47,972 nt of DNA, taken from the NCBI GenBank assembly GCA_022360955.1, contig JAKSBV010000465.1, positions 1 to 47,972 on the forward strand, given 5' to 3'. Source of the stretch: Bacillota bacterium (GTDB lineage: Bacteria; Bacillota; Clostridia; SK-Y3). Shown one piece after another: positions 35,820 to 43,575 of the stretch. The translations under genes and the position numbers were made by a program. The notes beneath the pieces were generated by a model, which did not search any database, had not been told where the DNA came from, and saw only the letters and a program-made list of their open reading frames with translations. Within the stretch, counting starts at the first letter, position 1; each line of letters opens with the position of its first letter.

Positions 35820-36566
35820 CTATAAAATGTCTCTAATATATTCTCTTATATAATACAGATCACTATCTAAAAGCACAAAAGTAGCCATAATATATTTCCT
35901 ATGGCGTTCTAACGTCTTTTTGCTCACATTTGTCATGGAAGATATTCTGGCAATGGGAAGCCGTTTTTTCTTTAGGACTTCACTCTTTAATAATTCGTCG
36001 TGTAAAACCGTCTTAACAATTTTGGTAACTTTTTTTCTGGTTGCTATGTGCTTGGGACAAACCTTTACGAGTTCATCAAAACAGATTGAGAATTCTTCCA
36101 AAAGCACTTTGAATATTGTAATTTCTTGGGCCAAGTTGACTTGATCCGTCTGTTGCTGCAAACTTTGCCGTGCAATATGTTCTTCAACGTTAACCTCTCC
36201 CTTCTCATGATCAACGGCTAATTGACTAAATTGTATTTCTTCATTTCTCTTTATTTTTCTAACATAGTCAATCAAAGCTCTTTTGATTAAAAGAGTCGCA
36301 AAAGGAAAAAAAGCATCATTCTTAGCCGCATCAAAGCTATCGATTGCTTTATTAAAGCCAATGAGTGCAACACTATATTCTTCATCATTTTCAATCTCAA
36401 TATATTTTCCCCTGAATCTACTGGTAACACTTAATATGAAGTTTTTATATTTATCAATAAATTCATTCCTTTTATTTTCGTCTCCTTTTTGAATTTGTAC
36501 AATTTCATCTATAACGGTCGTCTCTTTTTCCGTCGTTACCGCTTTTTGAAATGGAAAAATCCGCAT
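35820..36566 (-). CDS. sigI: RNA polymerase sigma factor SigI
   Basis: 248 residues, the usual size. The region-2-like part reads EIENDEEYSVALIGFNKAID (about 57-76) followed by FFPFATLLIKRALIDYVRK, typical of SigI, and the C-terminus holds a helix-turn-helix (PIARISSMTNVSKKTLERHR, about 204-223). SigI factors respond to heat or, in cellulolytic clostridia, to polysaccharide sensed by RsgI. Start ATG 36566 has GGCGGTGA upstream. It is followed 13 bases later by rsgI. A promoter-like block 25 bases upstream matches that of the SLH gene, indicating self-activation and a local target. Confidence 0.9.
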   Translation of the reverse strand: MRIFPFQKAVTTEKETTVIDEIVQIQKGDENKRNEFIDKYKNFILSVTSRFRGKYIEIENDEEYSVALIGFNKAIDSFDAAKNDAFFPFATLLIKRALIDYVRKIKRNEEIQFSQLAVDHEKGEVNVEEHIARQSLQQQTDQVNLAQEITIFKVLLEEFSICFDELVKVCPKHIATRKKVTKIVKTVLHDELLKSEVLKKKRLPIARISSMTNVSKKTLERHRKYIMATFVLLDSDLYYIREYIRDIL

Positions 36567-36590
36567 GCAAGATCACCGCCTAATAAACAA

Positions 36591-36619
36591 TACGTTTTTC
36601 CTGTTATTTTTATAGGGGT
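36591..36619 (-). promoter_or_regulatory. Predicted SigI-dependent promoter of sigI-rsgI
   Basis: On the minus strand ACCCC (36615-36619), a 20-base spacer beginning TATAAAAATAACAGG, then CGTA (36591-36594). ACCCCC/CGAA-like elements are what is known of B. subtilis SigI promoters. The same block with the same spacing stands before the SLH gene at 39162-39190. Confidence 0.65.
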
Positions 36620-36639
36620 CGATAAAGATAAAATTTCAA

Positions 36640-36950
36640 GGGCATCGAATTCTTTCGATTTCGTTCGGCAGGCACAAAGAAGGAGAGCCGTCTCCACACC
36701 GCACTCCGGCCGGAAAATTATTTTATCCCATTCTCCCGGCGTCTAAATAAAACCCATGTGAAAAGTTCATCGCGAAATATATGGTTTGTATTAATTAGAA
36801 AAACATATTTTGTGATGCGAATATTATATCATAAAACATCATTGCCGTATATTAACAAATATTCCCTATCTCCTTCGGGTATATGTGATTACGTTGAAGA
36901 AAATTATGGAAACAACCAACATTTATTTTCCCCTTCCCCGACGTTTTTTT
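36640..36950. other. Gene-free region with a GC-rich, structured stretch
   Basis: Between sigI and the SLH-gene terminator no gene is seen. 36665-36745 is much richer in GC than its surroundings. On the minus strand GCCGGGAGAA can pair with TTTTCCGGC, GGAGACGGCTCTCC forms a hairpin, CCGGCCGG is palindromic, and ATCGAAAGAATTCGAT lies near 36645-36660. It may be a structured RNA leader; no known riboswitch class was recognised. Confidence 0.35.
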
Positions 36951-36956
36951 AATAAA

Positions 36957-36992
36957 AGAAGATGTGGTAAAGTGCTTCTGCCACATCCTCCT
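36957..36992 (-). terminator. Terminator of the SLH-protein gene
   Basis: On the minus strand GATGTGG, a 13-base loop, CCACATC, then TTCTTTTATT. It lies about 80 bases after the stop of the SLH gene. Confidence 0.6.
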
Positions 36993-37068
36993 CTATAGTG
37001 ATATTCCATTTCAAACTATATCATTTTATAAATGTTTTTAAGTTTAGCGTCCCGTAGCTTTTATAGCA

Positions 37069-39120
37069 TTAATCATCTATCTCCATTTTAATAATGGTCC
37101 GATTAACAACTTCAAACTCTCCCTCTTGACCTACTTTTAAATCAAAAACATCCGCATTCTCTACATCCTCTATATCAATCTCGGCATTGTCGCTAACTTC
37201 ATAGGTAACCTTTTGTTTATCAAATGTTAACGTCAGCTTTGTTGTGCTGCCGATTTGAAGGATAGAGTATATTTCTGCCTCTACTTCAAATTCATGGTCT
37301 TTCGCATTTATGCCGTAAACCAAACCATTTCTTACTTTTAACTTTGCTTCCATGCCTTTTTCCAAATTACTTAACGTATCGTTATACCCTTCTATATCGA
37401 TCACCAGCAAATTGGCAAATTTATATTCCTCGGTTTTATCGTACACTTCAATGCTAATCGACTTTTCATCTACTTCTGTTATGATTCCTTCTACTTCTTT
37501 GAATTGATCGTCAACGTCAATCCGAACCACAACATTATTTACGATTTCAAACTCGCCCACATCTCCCACTGCCAAGTCTTCCAGATCCATATTTTTTTTA
37601 CCGCCGATTTCTATTTCCAAATCTTCTGCAAGGCCATAGGTGACCACATTGCCATTTTCTTTTTTGATGCTTATTTCATCATCGTCAATATCCTTTATCT
37701 CACCTTCAATTTCCAACACGGCGTCTTTTGCATGAACAGATACAATGTAATCATCCCGCAAAATAGCTTCTACCCTCATTCCTTTCGTCAGATCTTTCAA
37801 TGTCTCTTTCTCTCCGTCAATCACCACTTCTGCTTTTTTCGATAAACGATATTTTGTATTATCGATTGTGATATGGTAATTGCCGAACAAATCTAACGAC
37901 GTTATGAACCCTTCAATTTCTTCTCCGTTTTGGCCTTCGCTCTTTCGTTTCACGTATATTCTTCTGGCTCTATTTTTATTATCAACAACAACGGTTATAT
38001 TATCATTGACTTTAAGTTCGTTAAAGCTGCCTTTCCCGTCTTTAAAATGCACCTGCACTTTATCGATGACTTCAAAGATTACCTGCATTTTTTGCATATT
38101 AATTGTGAGGCTTCTCGGATTGCTTTTTTCTATATCTTTGATAGTACCGGTATATTTTGAAATAATCTTATTATTTTGATCATCCTTATCAATAACTTCA
38201 ATATAGACTACTTCATCATCTTCAAGTTCCACTAAAACGGTGCTGCCTCGCTTGATGTCCCAATAACCTATTCTGCTGTTTCTATCATAGACAATGACAT
38301 CGTCTTCTTCCACTTCAAAGGATTTTAATTGGCCATCTACCTTCAGCGTAATGCGATCTCTATAGACTCTATGTACTTCGCCCACATACTCATCTTCGTC
38401 AATATCACTATCGACTTTCCTATCGAGTCTTTGGAACAATACGGCCATTTCCGCCCTCGTTAACGTACCCATCGGGTTAAATCTTTTTAAATCATCTCCC
38501 TGCATCAATCCCATATCATTGACAAGGTATACGTATCCTACCGACCCCTGGGGAACAGCAGCAGCATCTACAAACGGCAATTTTGCATTCATATACTCAT
38601 CGGCCTCATCCTCATATCCCAATGCCCTTATCACATATTTTGCTACTTCATGCCTTGCAGCCGGCGCCTGCGGGTCAAAATACATCAAGTCTACATTGTC
38701 AAGCAGTCCTTTTTGGTAGGCTACTGCAACATAGCCATACGCCCATTGGCCCACTTTTTTTCCTTTGTACTGTTTCGGAAGCTTTCTTATGCTTTTCGCT
38801 TCCTCTTCCCACCCCATAATTCTAAGGGCCATAATAATAGACTCTAATTTTGTAACAGCCTTACGCGGTGCATATCTTCCATCGCCGTACCCTTTGATCA
38901 GTCCTTTTAATTTCATTTTTTCAATTGCCTGTCTAGCCCATGGGATTTCCTCTATGTCAATAAATACATTTTTAATCATTATAGCCGGCTTCCTATTCTT
39001 GCTGTTTGCCCAGCTCAACGGTGTACATCCTCTGTTTTCGTTCCCATATGCAAAAACTGTTGTCATACCTGTTGACAGTAGAAATGTCAAAACTAAAATT
39101 ACAGATATTACTCTTTTCAT
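37069..39120 (-). CDS. S-layer-homology (SLH) surface protein with tandem β-rich repeats
   Basis: 683 residues with a Sec signal peptide (MKRVISVILVLTFLLSTGMT, cleavage near AYG, residue 25). Three SLH domains follow at about 50-105, 118-172 and 185-238, with GLIKGYGDGRYAPRKAVTK and GLMQGDDLKRFNPMGTLTR as clear members; these bind pyruvylated wall polymers. Residues 240-683 are acidic and contain some six related modules of 65-75 residues, each with a pattern like EGxIxxVDxxxISI, a central DL..GM and a final VxxIxxxD. No catalytic motif is seen, so a structural or ligand-binding surface role is likely. The gene lies just upstream of sigI and has a matching SigI-type promoter. The start ATG is 12 bases from GGGAGG, rather far. 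Confidence 0.87.
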   Translation of the reverse strand: MKRVISVILVLTFLLSTGMTTVFAYGNENRGCTPLSWANSKNRKPAIMIKNVFIDIEEIPWARQAIEKMKLKGLIKGYGDGRYAPRKAVTKLESIIMALRIMGWEEEAKSIRKLPKQYKGKKVGQWAYGYVAVAYQKGLLDNVDLMYFDPQAPAARHEVAKYVIRALGYEDEADEYMNAKLPFVDAAAVPQGSVGYVYLVNDMGLMQGDDLKRFNPMGTLTRAEMAVLFQRLDRKVDSDIDEDEYVGEVHRVYRDRITLKVDGQLKSFEVEEDDVIVYDRNSRIGYWDIKRGSTVLVELEDDEVVYIEVIDKDDQNNKIISKYTGTIKDIEKSNPRSLTINMQKMQVIFEVIDKVQVHFKDGKGSFNELKVNDNITVVVDNKNRARRIYVKRKSEGQNGEEIEGFITSLDLFGNYHITIDNTKYRLSKKAEVVIDGEKETLKDLTKGMRVEAILRDDYIVSVHAKDAVLEIEGEIKDIDDDEISIKKENGNVVTYGLAEDLEIEIGGKKNMDLEDLAVGDVGEFEIVNNVVVRIDVDDQFKEVEGIITEVDEKSISIEVYDKTEEYKFANLLVIDIEGYNDTLSNLEKGMEAKLKVRNGLVYGINAKDHEFEVEAEIYSILQIGSTTKLTLTFDKQKVTYEVSDNAEIDIEDVENADVFDLKVGQEGEFEVVNRTIIKMEIDD

Positions 39121-39161
39121 AGTGCCAAAATACCTCCCTTATTCATTATTCGTTATATATA

Positions 39162-39190
39162 TTCGAAACGCCCGTTATTTTTATGGGGGT
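39162..39190 (-). promoter_or_regulatory. Predicted SigI-dependent promoter of the SLH gene
   Basis: On the minus strand ACCCC (39186-39190), a 20-base spacer beginning CATAAAAATAACGGG, then CGAA (39162-39165). ATAAAAATAAC and spacing are identical to the sigI promoter block at 36591-36619. The distance to the ATG is about 42 bases. Confidence 0.65.
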
Positions 39191-39204
39191 ATTTTTTAAA
39201 AAAA

Positions 39205-39645
39205 TAGTTGACAGTTGACAGCTGACAGTGGACAGTGGACAGTTAAAAAGGAGAGAATAGTTGAGGGTTGAGAACGGATGAGTTGCCGTTAGACAACACC
39301 TTGGTTGTCACTCCCTTCCCCAAGCCCCCTTAATTAACATCACTATTCATTCTTAATTCTTAATTAACTTCCCCCTCATCCACTAAAACAACCACGAATT
39401 AGTTCCCAATTTATATAATTCTTCATCCCTAATGAACACCCCTCATTCTTCATTCTTAATTATTCATCCCCACCCATTCCCACCAGCCACTAAAACAACC
39501 TATGAAACGGAAGACGGAGATCTGACTAAAAAATTCTTCGTGCTTTAATGTCAATTCCTTATCGAGATCTATATAATTCTTAATTCTTAATTAACACCCC
39601 TCATTATCCATTATTAATTATTCATTATTCATTATTAATTATCCA
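39205..39645. repeat. Cluster of seven-base-periodic intergenic repeats
   Basis: The whole gap between the SLH gene promoter and hydC is made of short imperfect heptamer arrays: GTTGACA/GCTGACA/GTGGACA (39206-39243), GTTGAGGGTTGAGAA (39260-39275), AATTCTT/CATTCTT blocks and ATTCATT/ATTAATT (39605-39650). CACTAAAACAACC occurs twice and AACACCCCTCATT twice. No gene was found. Confidence 0.75.
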
Positions 39646-39646
39646 T

Positions 39647-40123
39647 TCACCCACTATCTCCATATTTCTCCAATATCCTCGGGATATCATCCGCATTTAT
39701 TCTTCCATGCACATCATCGCCTATCGTAATAACCGGTGCCAATCCGCATGCACCGATGCAGCGGGTGGCACGCAAGGTAAACACGCCATCCTTTGTGGTC
39801 TCATCTTCATTGATTTTCAATTCGCTTTTCAACTTTTTGAGAATATCGTTTGCACCTTTTACATAGCATGCTGTCCCCAAACATACACCAATAATATGCT
39901 TGCCTTTCGGCTTTGTGGAAAACAGGGAATAGAAAGTCACTACTCCGTTTACTTCACTCACAGGAATCTTGAGTTTGTCTGCTATATAAATCTGTACATC
40001 TTCCGATAGGTAACCGTAAATATCCTGTACCTTTTGAAGAATTCTGATAAGATGCTCCGGTTCGGTATATTGGGTCATAATTGCATCAATTTCTTTATAG
40101 TCCGGCTTTTCTTTTAACTGCAT
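39647..40123 (-). CDS. hydC: HydC, NuoE-like 2Fe-2S subunit of the [FeFe] hydrogenase
   Basis: 158 residues, normal for NuoE/HydC. The thioredoxin-like fold has the four 2Fe-2S ligands in the order GVCLGTACYVKGA (about 80-92) and RATRCIGACGLAPV (about 118-131). It starts at ATG 40123 with AAAGGGTG upstream. It would link HydB's flavin to HydA. In most genomes hydC, hydB and hydA are adjacent; here the SLH gene, sigI and rsgI separate it from hydB, all on the same strand. A NuoE-like subunit for another enzyme such as formate dehydrogenase is possible, but no such gene is near and hydB has the matching 15-base upstream motif. Confidence 0.9.
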   Translation of the reverse strand: MQLKEKPDYKEIDAIMTQYTEPEHLIRILQKVQDIYGYLSEDVQIYIADKLKIPVSEVNGVVTFYSLFSTKPKGKHIIGVCLGTACYVKGANDILKKLKSELKINEDETTKDGVFTLRATRCIGACGLAPVITIGDDVHGRINADDIPRILEKYGDSG

Positions 40124-40153
40124 TGCACGTCACCCTTTGTTTTGATTTTGGTG

Positions 40154-40168
40154 TTAGTTTTTGATAAT
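40154..40168 (-). promoter_or_regulatory. 15-base motif upstream of hydC shared with hydB
   Basis: TTAGTTTTTGATAAT (plus-strand reading) is identical to 34277-34291. Its flanks differ, so it is not a long duplication. No good -10 element lies between it and the hydC start. Confidence 0.45.
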
Positions 40169-40261
40169 CATGCAAATATATGCGTAAAACTGCTTGCAGA
40201 ATATATTAAAGCATTGTAAAAAATGAATTTTTTATTGATACAATGTTTCTTGCTATATACC

Positions 40262-40289
40262 TTGACATTCTATATACAAAGAGTATAAT
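40262..40289 (+). promoter_or_regulatory. Promoter of padR-lepB group
   Basis: TTGACA (40262-40267), 16 bases, TATAAT (40284-40289). CTATATAC occurs at 40253-40260 and TCTATATAC at 40269-40277, flanking the -35, a possible autoregulatory PadR site. Confidence 0.65.
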
Positions 40290-40320
40290 AATAAAAAGGA
40301 CAACTATAGGAGTGATTGAT

Positions 40321-40665
40321 TTGTTTTCACACATTGATATTAAAGGCAATATGAACCTAATTATCCTATCCGTTTTATCTAAAAACGATAAATATGGCTA
40401 TGAGATATCAAAAGAAATATACACGCTCACCGAGCAACGTATTCGACTCAAAGAAGGAAGTCTGTATCCTGCTCTGCACAGGCTGGAAAAGCAAGCACTT
40501 ATTGAAGGTTACTGGGTTGAACAGGAACCGGGAAAACCGAATAGGAAATATTATAGGATAACCGAAAAAGGAAGAAGCATGATTGAATTGGAAAAACAGG
40601 AGTGGATCTCATTCATTAAAATTATGGGGAGGATTATCTGTGAAGGAGAAAGTACCGGAATTTGA
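40321..40665 (+). CDS. PadR-family transcriptional regulator
   Basis: 114 residues from TTG 40321, chosen because AGGAGTG lies nine bases upstream and the size then fits the family. The winged helix is clear: SKNDKYGYEISKEI, LKEGSLYPALHRLEKQALIEGYW (in part the recognition helix and wing) and RKYYRITEKGRSMIE. PadR proteins are small dimeric repressors. The next gene overlaps its end by 26 bases; pairs of PadR plus a small membrane protein are common in Firmicutes and often sense envelope stress or drugs. Confidence 0.85.
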   Translation: MFSHIDIKGNMNLIILSVLSKNDKYGYEISKEIYTLTEQRIRLKEGSLYPALHRLEKQALIEGYWVEQEPGKPNRKYYRITEKGRSMIELEKQEWISFIKIMGRIICEGESTGI

Positions 40666-40996
40666 AAAATATATAAATGCTTTATCCCTACAATTACAGA
40701 TGGATAAAAATATAAATTATGACATATGCACGGAAATCCAGCAAAGTATGTATGACAAGTATAATGAATATCTTATCCGTGGATACGGCATAAAAGAAAG
40801 TACGGTCTATACGTTAAATACTTATGAATCGCCGGAAGCATTAGCCCATACGTTCAATAATCTTTATAAGGAAAAACAGCAAAATCATTCTTATAAAAGT
40901 GTTTTCTCTAATAGAAAACTGCTATTTGCACATATCCTAATCATTATTACAGTTACCATGCTGCTGGGTATCGGCGTATGCTTTGCAAAGTGGTAG
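40640..40996 (+). CDS. Small membrane protein partnered with PadR
   Basis: 118 residues from GTG 40640, with GGGGAGG eight bases upstream. The N-terminal 80 residues are soluble and helical (FEKYINALSLQLQ, YDICTEIQQSMYDKYNEYL), resembling the HAAS/permease-prefix domain found beside PadR regulators; one membrane helix follows at about 94-114 (FAHILIIITVTMLLGIGVCF). Such proteins are thought to tie PadR to the membrane. Function not recognised beyond this. The extended frame from 40583 lies inside padR and is not supported. Confidence 0.6.
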   Translation: MKEKVPEFEKYINALSLQLQMDKNINYDICTEIQQSMYDKYNEYLIRGYGIKESTVYTLNTYESPEALAHTFNNLYKEKQQNHSYKSVFSNRKLLFAHILIIITVTMLLGIGVCFAKW

Positions 40997-41052
40997 GCTT
41001 AGAAAAAGAGTGGCATCCGCGAATTATCTAGAATAAAAGGAGAATCAATAAG

Positions 41053-41598
41053 ATGGAAATAACGTCACATATGATATTTAAGAATGCTTTGGATTGGGCT
41101 AAGTCTATCATTATTGCTCTGGTAATAGCCTTACTCATTCGTTACTTTGTATTTTCACCCTTTGTCATTCCTACAGGCTCCATGATACCTACTATTCAAG
41201 TCAATGATAAAATAATTGCTTTAAAGTTCAGCTATTGGTTAGCCCCTGTAAAACGGGATGATATCATCGTATTTCGCGCACCGAATGGCGTGCGTATACC
41301 CACGCCGACAGGCTATAAAGAAAATGCATTATTGGTAAAAAGGGTAATCGGTCTTGGCGGGGAAACCATAGAAATAAAAAACGGTCAATTATATATCAAT
41401 AATGTTCTGCAGTCGAAACCTTATATTTATGAACCGATTAAACAAGACTTCGGACCCTATACAATCCCAGAGGATTGTTATTTTGTAATGGGTGACAACA
41501 CAAATGGTTCTCACGACGCAAGATCTTGGAAGCAAAGATATATCACTAAGGATCTGATTATCGGAAAAGCCGTATACAAATTTGGCGGACTGAAATAG
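41053..41598 (+). CDS. lepB: Signal peptidase I
   Basis: 181 residues. A single N-terminal membrane helix (about 17-35) is followed by the catalytic region outside the membrane: Ser43 in PTGSMIPTI and Lys96 in VKRVIGLGGE make the Ser/Lys dyad; GDNTNGSHDARSW is the conserved box E. It removes signal peptides of secreted proteins. The sequence is of the Gram-positive SipS type. AAGGAG precedes ATG 41053. It lies 57 bases after the small membrane protein gene, so it may be cotranscribed with padR. Confidence 0.93.
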   Translation: MEITSHMIFKNALDWAKSIIIALVIALLIRYFVFSPFVIPTGSMIPTIQVNDKIIALKFSYWLAPVKRDDIIVFRAPNGVRIPTPTGYKENALLVKRVIGLGGETIEIKNGQLYINNVLQSKPYIYEPIKQDFGPYTIPEDCYFVMGDNTNGSHDARSWKQRYITKDLIIGKAVYKFGGLK

Positions 41599-41637
41599 AA
41601 TCTATCGTAATATGGGAATGATTCGAGACTGCTAAAA

Positions 41638-41687
41638 GACTATCGATAATGCCTGCACATTTTCTCCGTCAGCCATTATCGATAGTC
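41638..41687. terminator. Strong hairpin downstream of lepB
   Basis: GACTATCGATAATG and CATTATCGATAGTC form a perfect 14-bp stem around a 22-base loop. There is no T run on either strand. It lies between the convergent lepB and M14 peptidase genes. Confidence 0.5.
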
Positions 41688-41751
41688 CTATAATCTCAAA
41701 TTCTTCTCCTTTGACACACATTTCACTTTCTTTTTTTATTATTTTTATTTC

Positions 41752-43023
41752 TTACACTACTGAGGCCAATAAAAGCAATTCTATATTATCGTTATATATT
41801 TTATCAAATTGTGATATGGGTAACGGGTTCTTACCCTTTCCTGCCTCTATCGTGTACCCCGGCCTTCTATATTCTTGGATAAACCAGTCTTTATAGCCGG
41901 CATAGGAGGCGATGCCATAGATTTCCTGCAAGGGATACCCGCTCACTTGCTCGAATAGCTCCCCGATTGTTCTTGATTCGGGCGGTTGTAAGCCCATAAA
42001 CGTCCAGAATATGACCTCTCCTTGCGTATGATATGCCAGGACCAATGTAAAATTATGACTCCTAGTAAAATCAGCAACTGCTTTACTTTCAGGCTCCGAC
42101 TCCGGATAAGCTCCCGGATATCTTGTAGGGCCCGGCCCGGTAATGCCCAATTGTTCTCCGGCTTCTTTCGATAACTGCCACGCCGCATTATAGTTATGGT
42201 TTAAATCCACGCCTCTGATATTGGCCTGCCAATTTTGCGAGAAATCGGTGCTTCCGTTATTCCATTCAATAAGCCGGTCATAATAGGGATTGTCTCTCTG
42301 CAATCCATTTAATACCAAATCGACGCCATCCGGATTTACCATAGGCATGATATAAATCGTACTTTGATTCCAGATATTTCTGGGACTATACCCTCCGATA
42401 TTATACCTGCCTACATAGGCCTTGGCAAAATTTTCAATAAATTTCATCAGTAACGGTGATGTAATCCATTCAAGGGCATGATGTGCGGCATTATAGAACA
42501 CTTCATTCGGTCCGTTGCCTAGTTTAATGTAATATAAATTCTTTCCCAGCACGCTTTGCCCTGCAACTCCGACCTCCAAAAAGGGGTATCTGGCTTTTAA
42601 TCCCTGTATATCCCTCTCCATAATCTCATAAGTATAATCAATATTCGTATCTACAACATCAATGCCATAGGGTACCGTAATCCTCTGGCCTATTTGGAGA
42701 TTATACGGGGCGATGCCGGGGTTGGCAGCAAATAAACGGGCCAAATTCGTATAATATCTTCGAGCAATATTATACAATGTATCTCCAGGTCTTATGCTAT
42801 ATGTATCATAGCCCGACAAGAATCTTTCCAAAATGCCGTAAGTATTGGGTCCGATAATGCCGTCGGGCGTTAGTCTGTTATTTTGTTGGAATTGAATAAC
42901 GGCTTGCTGCGTCCGGGAGCCAAAGATTCCGTCTATAGGTCCGGGATTATATCCTATTTTTTCCAACAGGGCCTGAATTTCCATGACATCCGTCCCTCTA
43001 TCACCTACTCTCAATGTTCTCAT
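41752..43023 (-). CDS. Cell-wall M14 zinc peptidase with peptidoglycan-binding and LysM domains
   Basis: 423 residues. Residues 5-68 are a PG_binding_1 domain (VMEIQALLEKIGYNPGPIDG, SRTQQAVIQFQQ); 73-118 are a LysM domain (YSIRPGDTLYNIARRYY); from about 128 a zinc carboxypeptidase (M14). Zinc ligands are His182 and Glu185 (HALE) and His332 (YHTQGE); the catalytic Glu393 lies in TIEAGKGKNP. This layout matches γ-D-glutamyl-L-diamino-acid endopeptidases (ENP1/YqgT-like), which cut cross-bridge peptides during growth, sporulation or germination. No signal peptide is visible, so release may be through lysis or another route. Monocistronic. Confidence 0.9.
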   Translation of the reverse strand: MRTLRVGDRGTDVMEIQALLEKIGYNPGPIDGIFGSRTQQAVIQFQQNNRLTPDGIIGPNTYGILERFLSGYDTYSIRPGDTLYNIARRYYTNLARLFAANPGIAPYNLQIGQRITVPYGIDVVDTNIDYTYEIMERDIQGLKARYPFLEVGVAGQSVLGKNLYYIKLGNGPNEVFYNAAHHALEWITSPLLMKFIENFAKAYVGRYNIGGYSPRNIWNQSTIYIMPMVNPDGVDLVLNGLQRDNPYYDRLIEWNNGSTDFSQNWQANIRGVDLNHNYNAAWQLSKEAGEQLGITGPGPTRYPGAYPESEPESKAVADFTRSHNFTLVLAYHTQGEVIFWTFMGLQPPESRTIGELFEQVSGYPLQEIYGIASYAGYKDWFIQEYRRPGYTIEAGKGKNPLPISQFDKIYNDNIELLLLASVV

Positions 43024-43104
43024 CCAATCGCCTCCTATCTTTTTATACCTGCCTTGATACTATTATATTTTGTTGTGAGGCTTTTGTGAGTAATAAAAAA
43101 ATAT

Positions 43105-43162
43105 GGGACGGTTTCTTATGATATACTTTTATAGACGGACAAGTATATCAAAGAACCATCCC
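43105..43162. terminator. Large bidirectional terminator-like hairpin
   Basis: GGGACGGTTTCTT-x-GATATACTT pairs with AAGTATATC-x-AAGAACCATCCC. CTTTTTACTTTTT follows on the plus strand; CATATTTTTTTATT follows on the minus. It lies just before the end of fxsA on its strand? No: it lies downstream of nothing on plus; as read on minus it lies just after the fxsA stop at 43166. Confidence 0.65.
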
Positions 43163-43165
43163 TTT

Positions 43166-43561
43166 TTACTTTTTAAAATATATATTAATATTCCCGGTTC
43201 GAACCATATGATAAAGTTTATTTTTGATCCATGTTTGGATCAGCTTTCTTGTAACAGGTATAATAAGTAAAAATCCTATCGCATCCGTAATGAGTCCCGG
43301 TGTCAACAGCATAATACCTCCCGCCAGTACACAAAACCCATTGATGATTTCTTCTCCCGGTATTCTTCCTTCACTCAGTTCAAACCGTATTCTATTGAGT
43401 ACGCTGAGTCCTTGAGAGCGTGCTAACGACGCTCCTGCAATACCTGTTAGTATCACAATTGTAATAGTATATAAGGTTCCTATATATTCCCCTATTTTAA
43501 TCAACAACATTAATTCTATAATAGGCACAACTGTAAATAATAACAAAAGTTTTCCAAACAT
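43166..43561 (-). CDS. fxsA: FxsA-family membrane protein
   Basis: 131 residues with about four hydrophobic segments. It has the family pattern VPIIELMLLIKIGEYIG near the start and GIAGASLARSQGLSVLNRI, then LLTPGLITDAIGFLLIIP. In E. coli FxsA protects cells from F exclusion by phage T7 when overproduced; the normal role is not known. Start ATG 43561. It follows the nuclease-like gene by 14 bases, so the two are cotranscribed. Confidence 0.9.
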   Translation of the reverse strand: MFGKLLLLFTVVPIIELMLLIKIGEYIGTLYTITIVILTGIAGASLARSQGLSVLNRIRFELSEGRIPGEEIINGFCVLAGGIMLLTPGLITDAIGFLLIIPVTRKLIQTWIKNKLYHMVRTGNINIYFKK

Positions 43562-43575
43562 GCGTATACTCCCTT

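Noticed and set aside
36665-36745. Known riboswitch (c-di-GMP, c-di-AMP, THF, S-box, M-box, fluoride)
   Set aside because: None of the conserved cores that I know could be matched; left as an unidentified structured region.
39205-39650. CRISPR-like array
   Set aside because: The units are seven bases, degenerate and without unique spacers; no cas genes are present.
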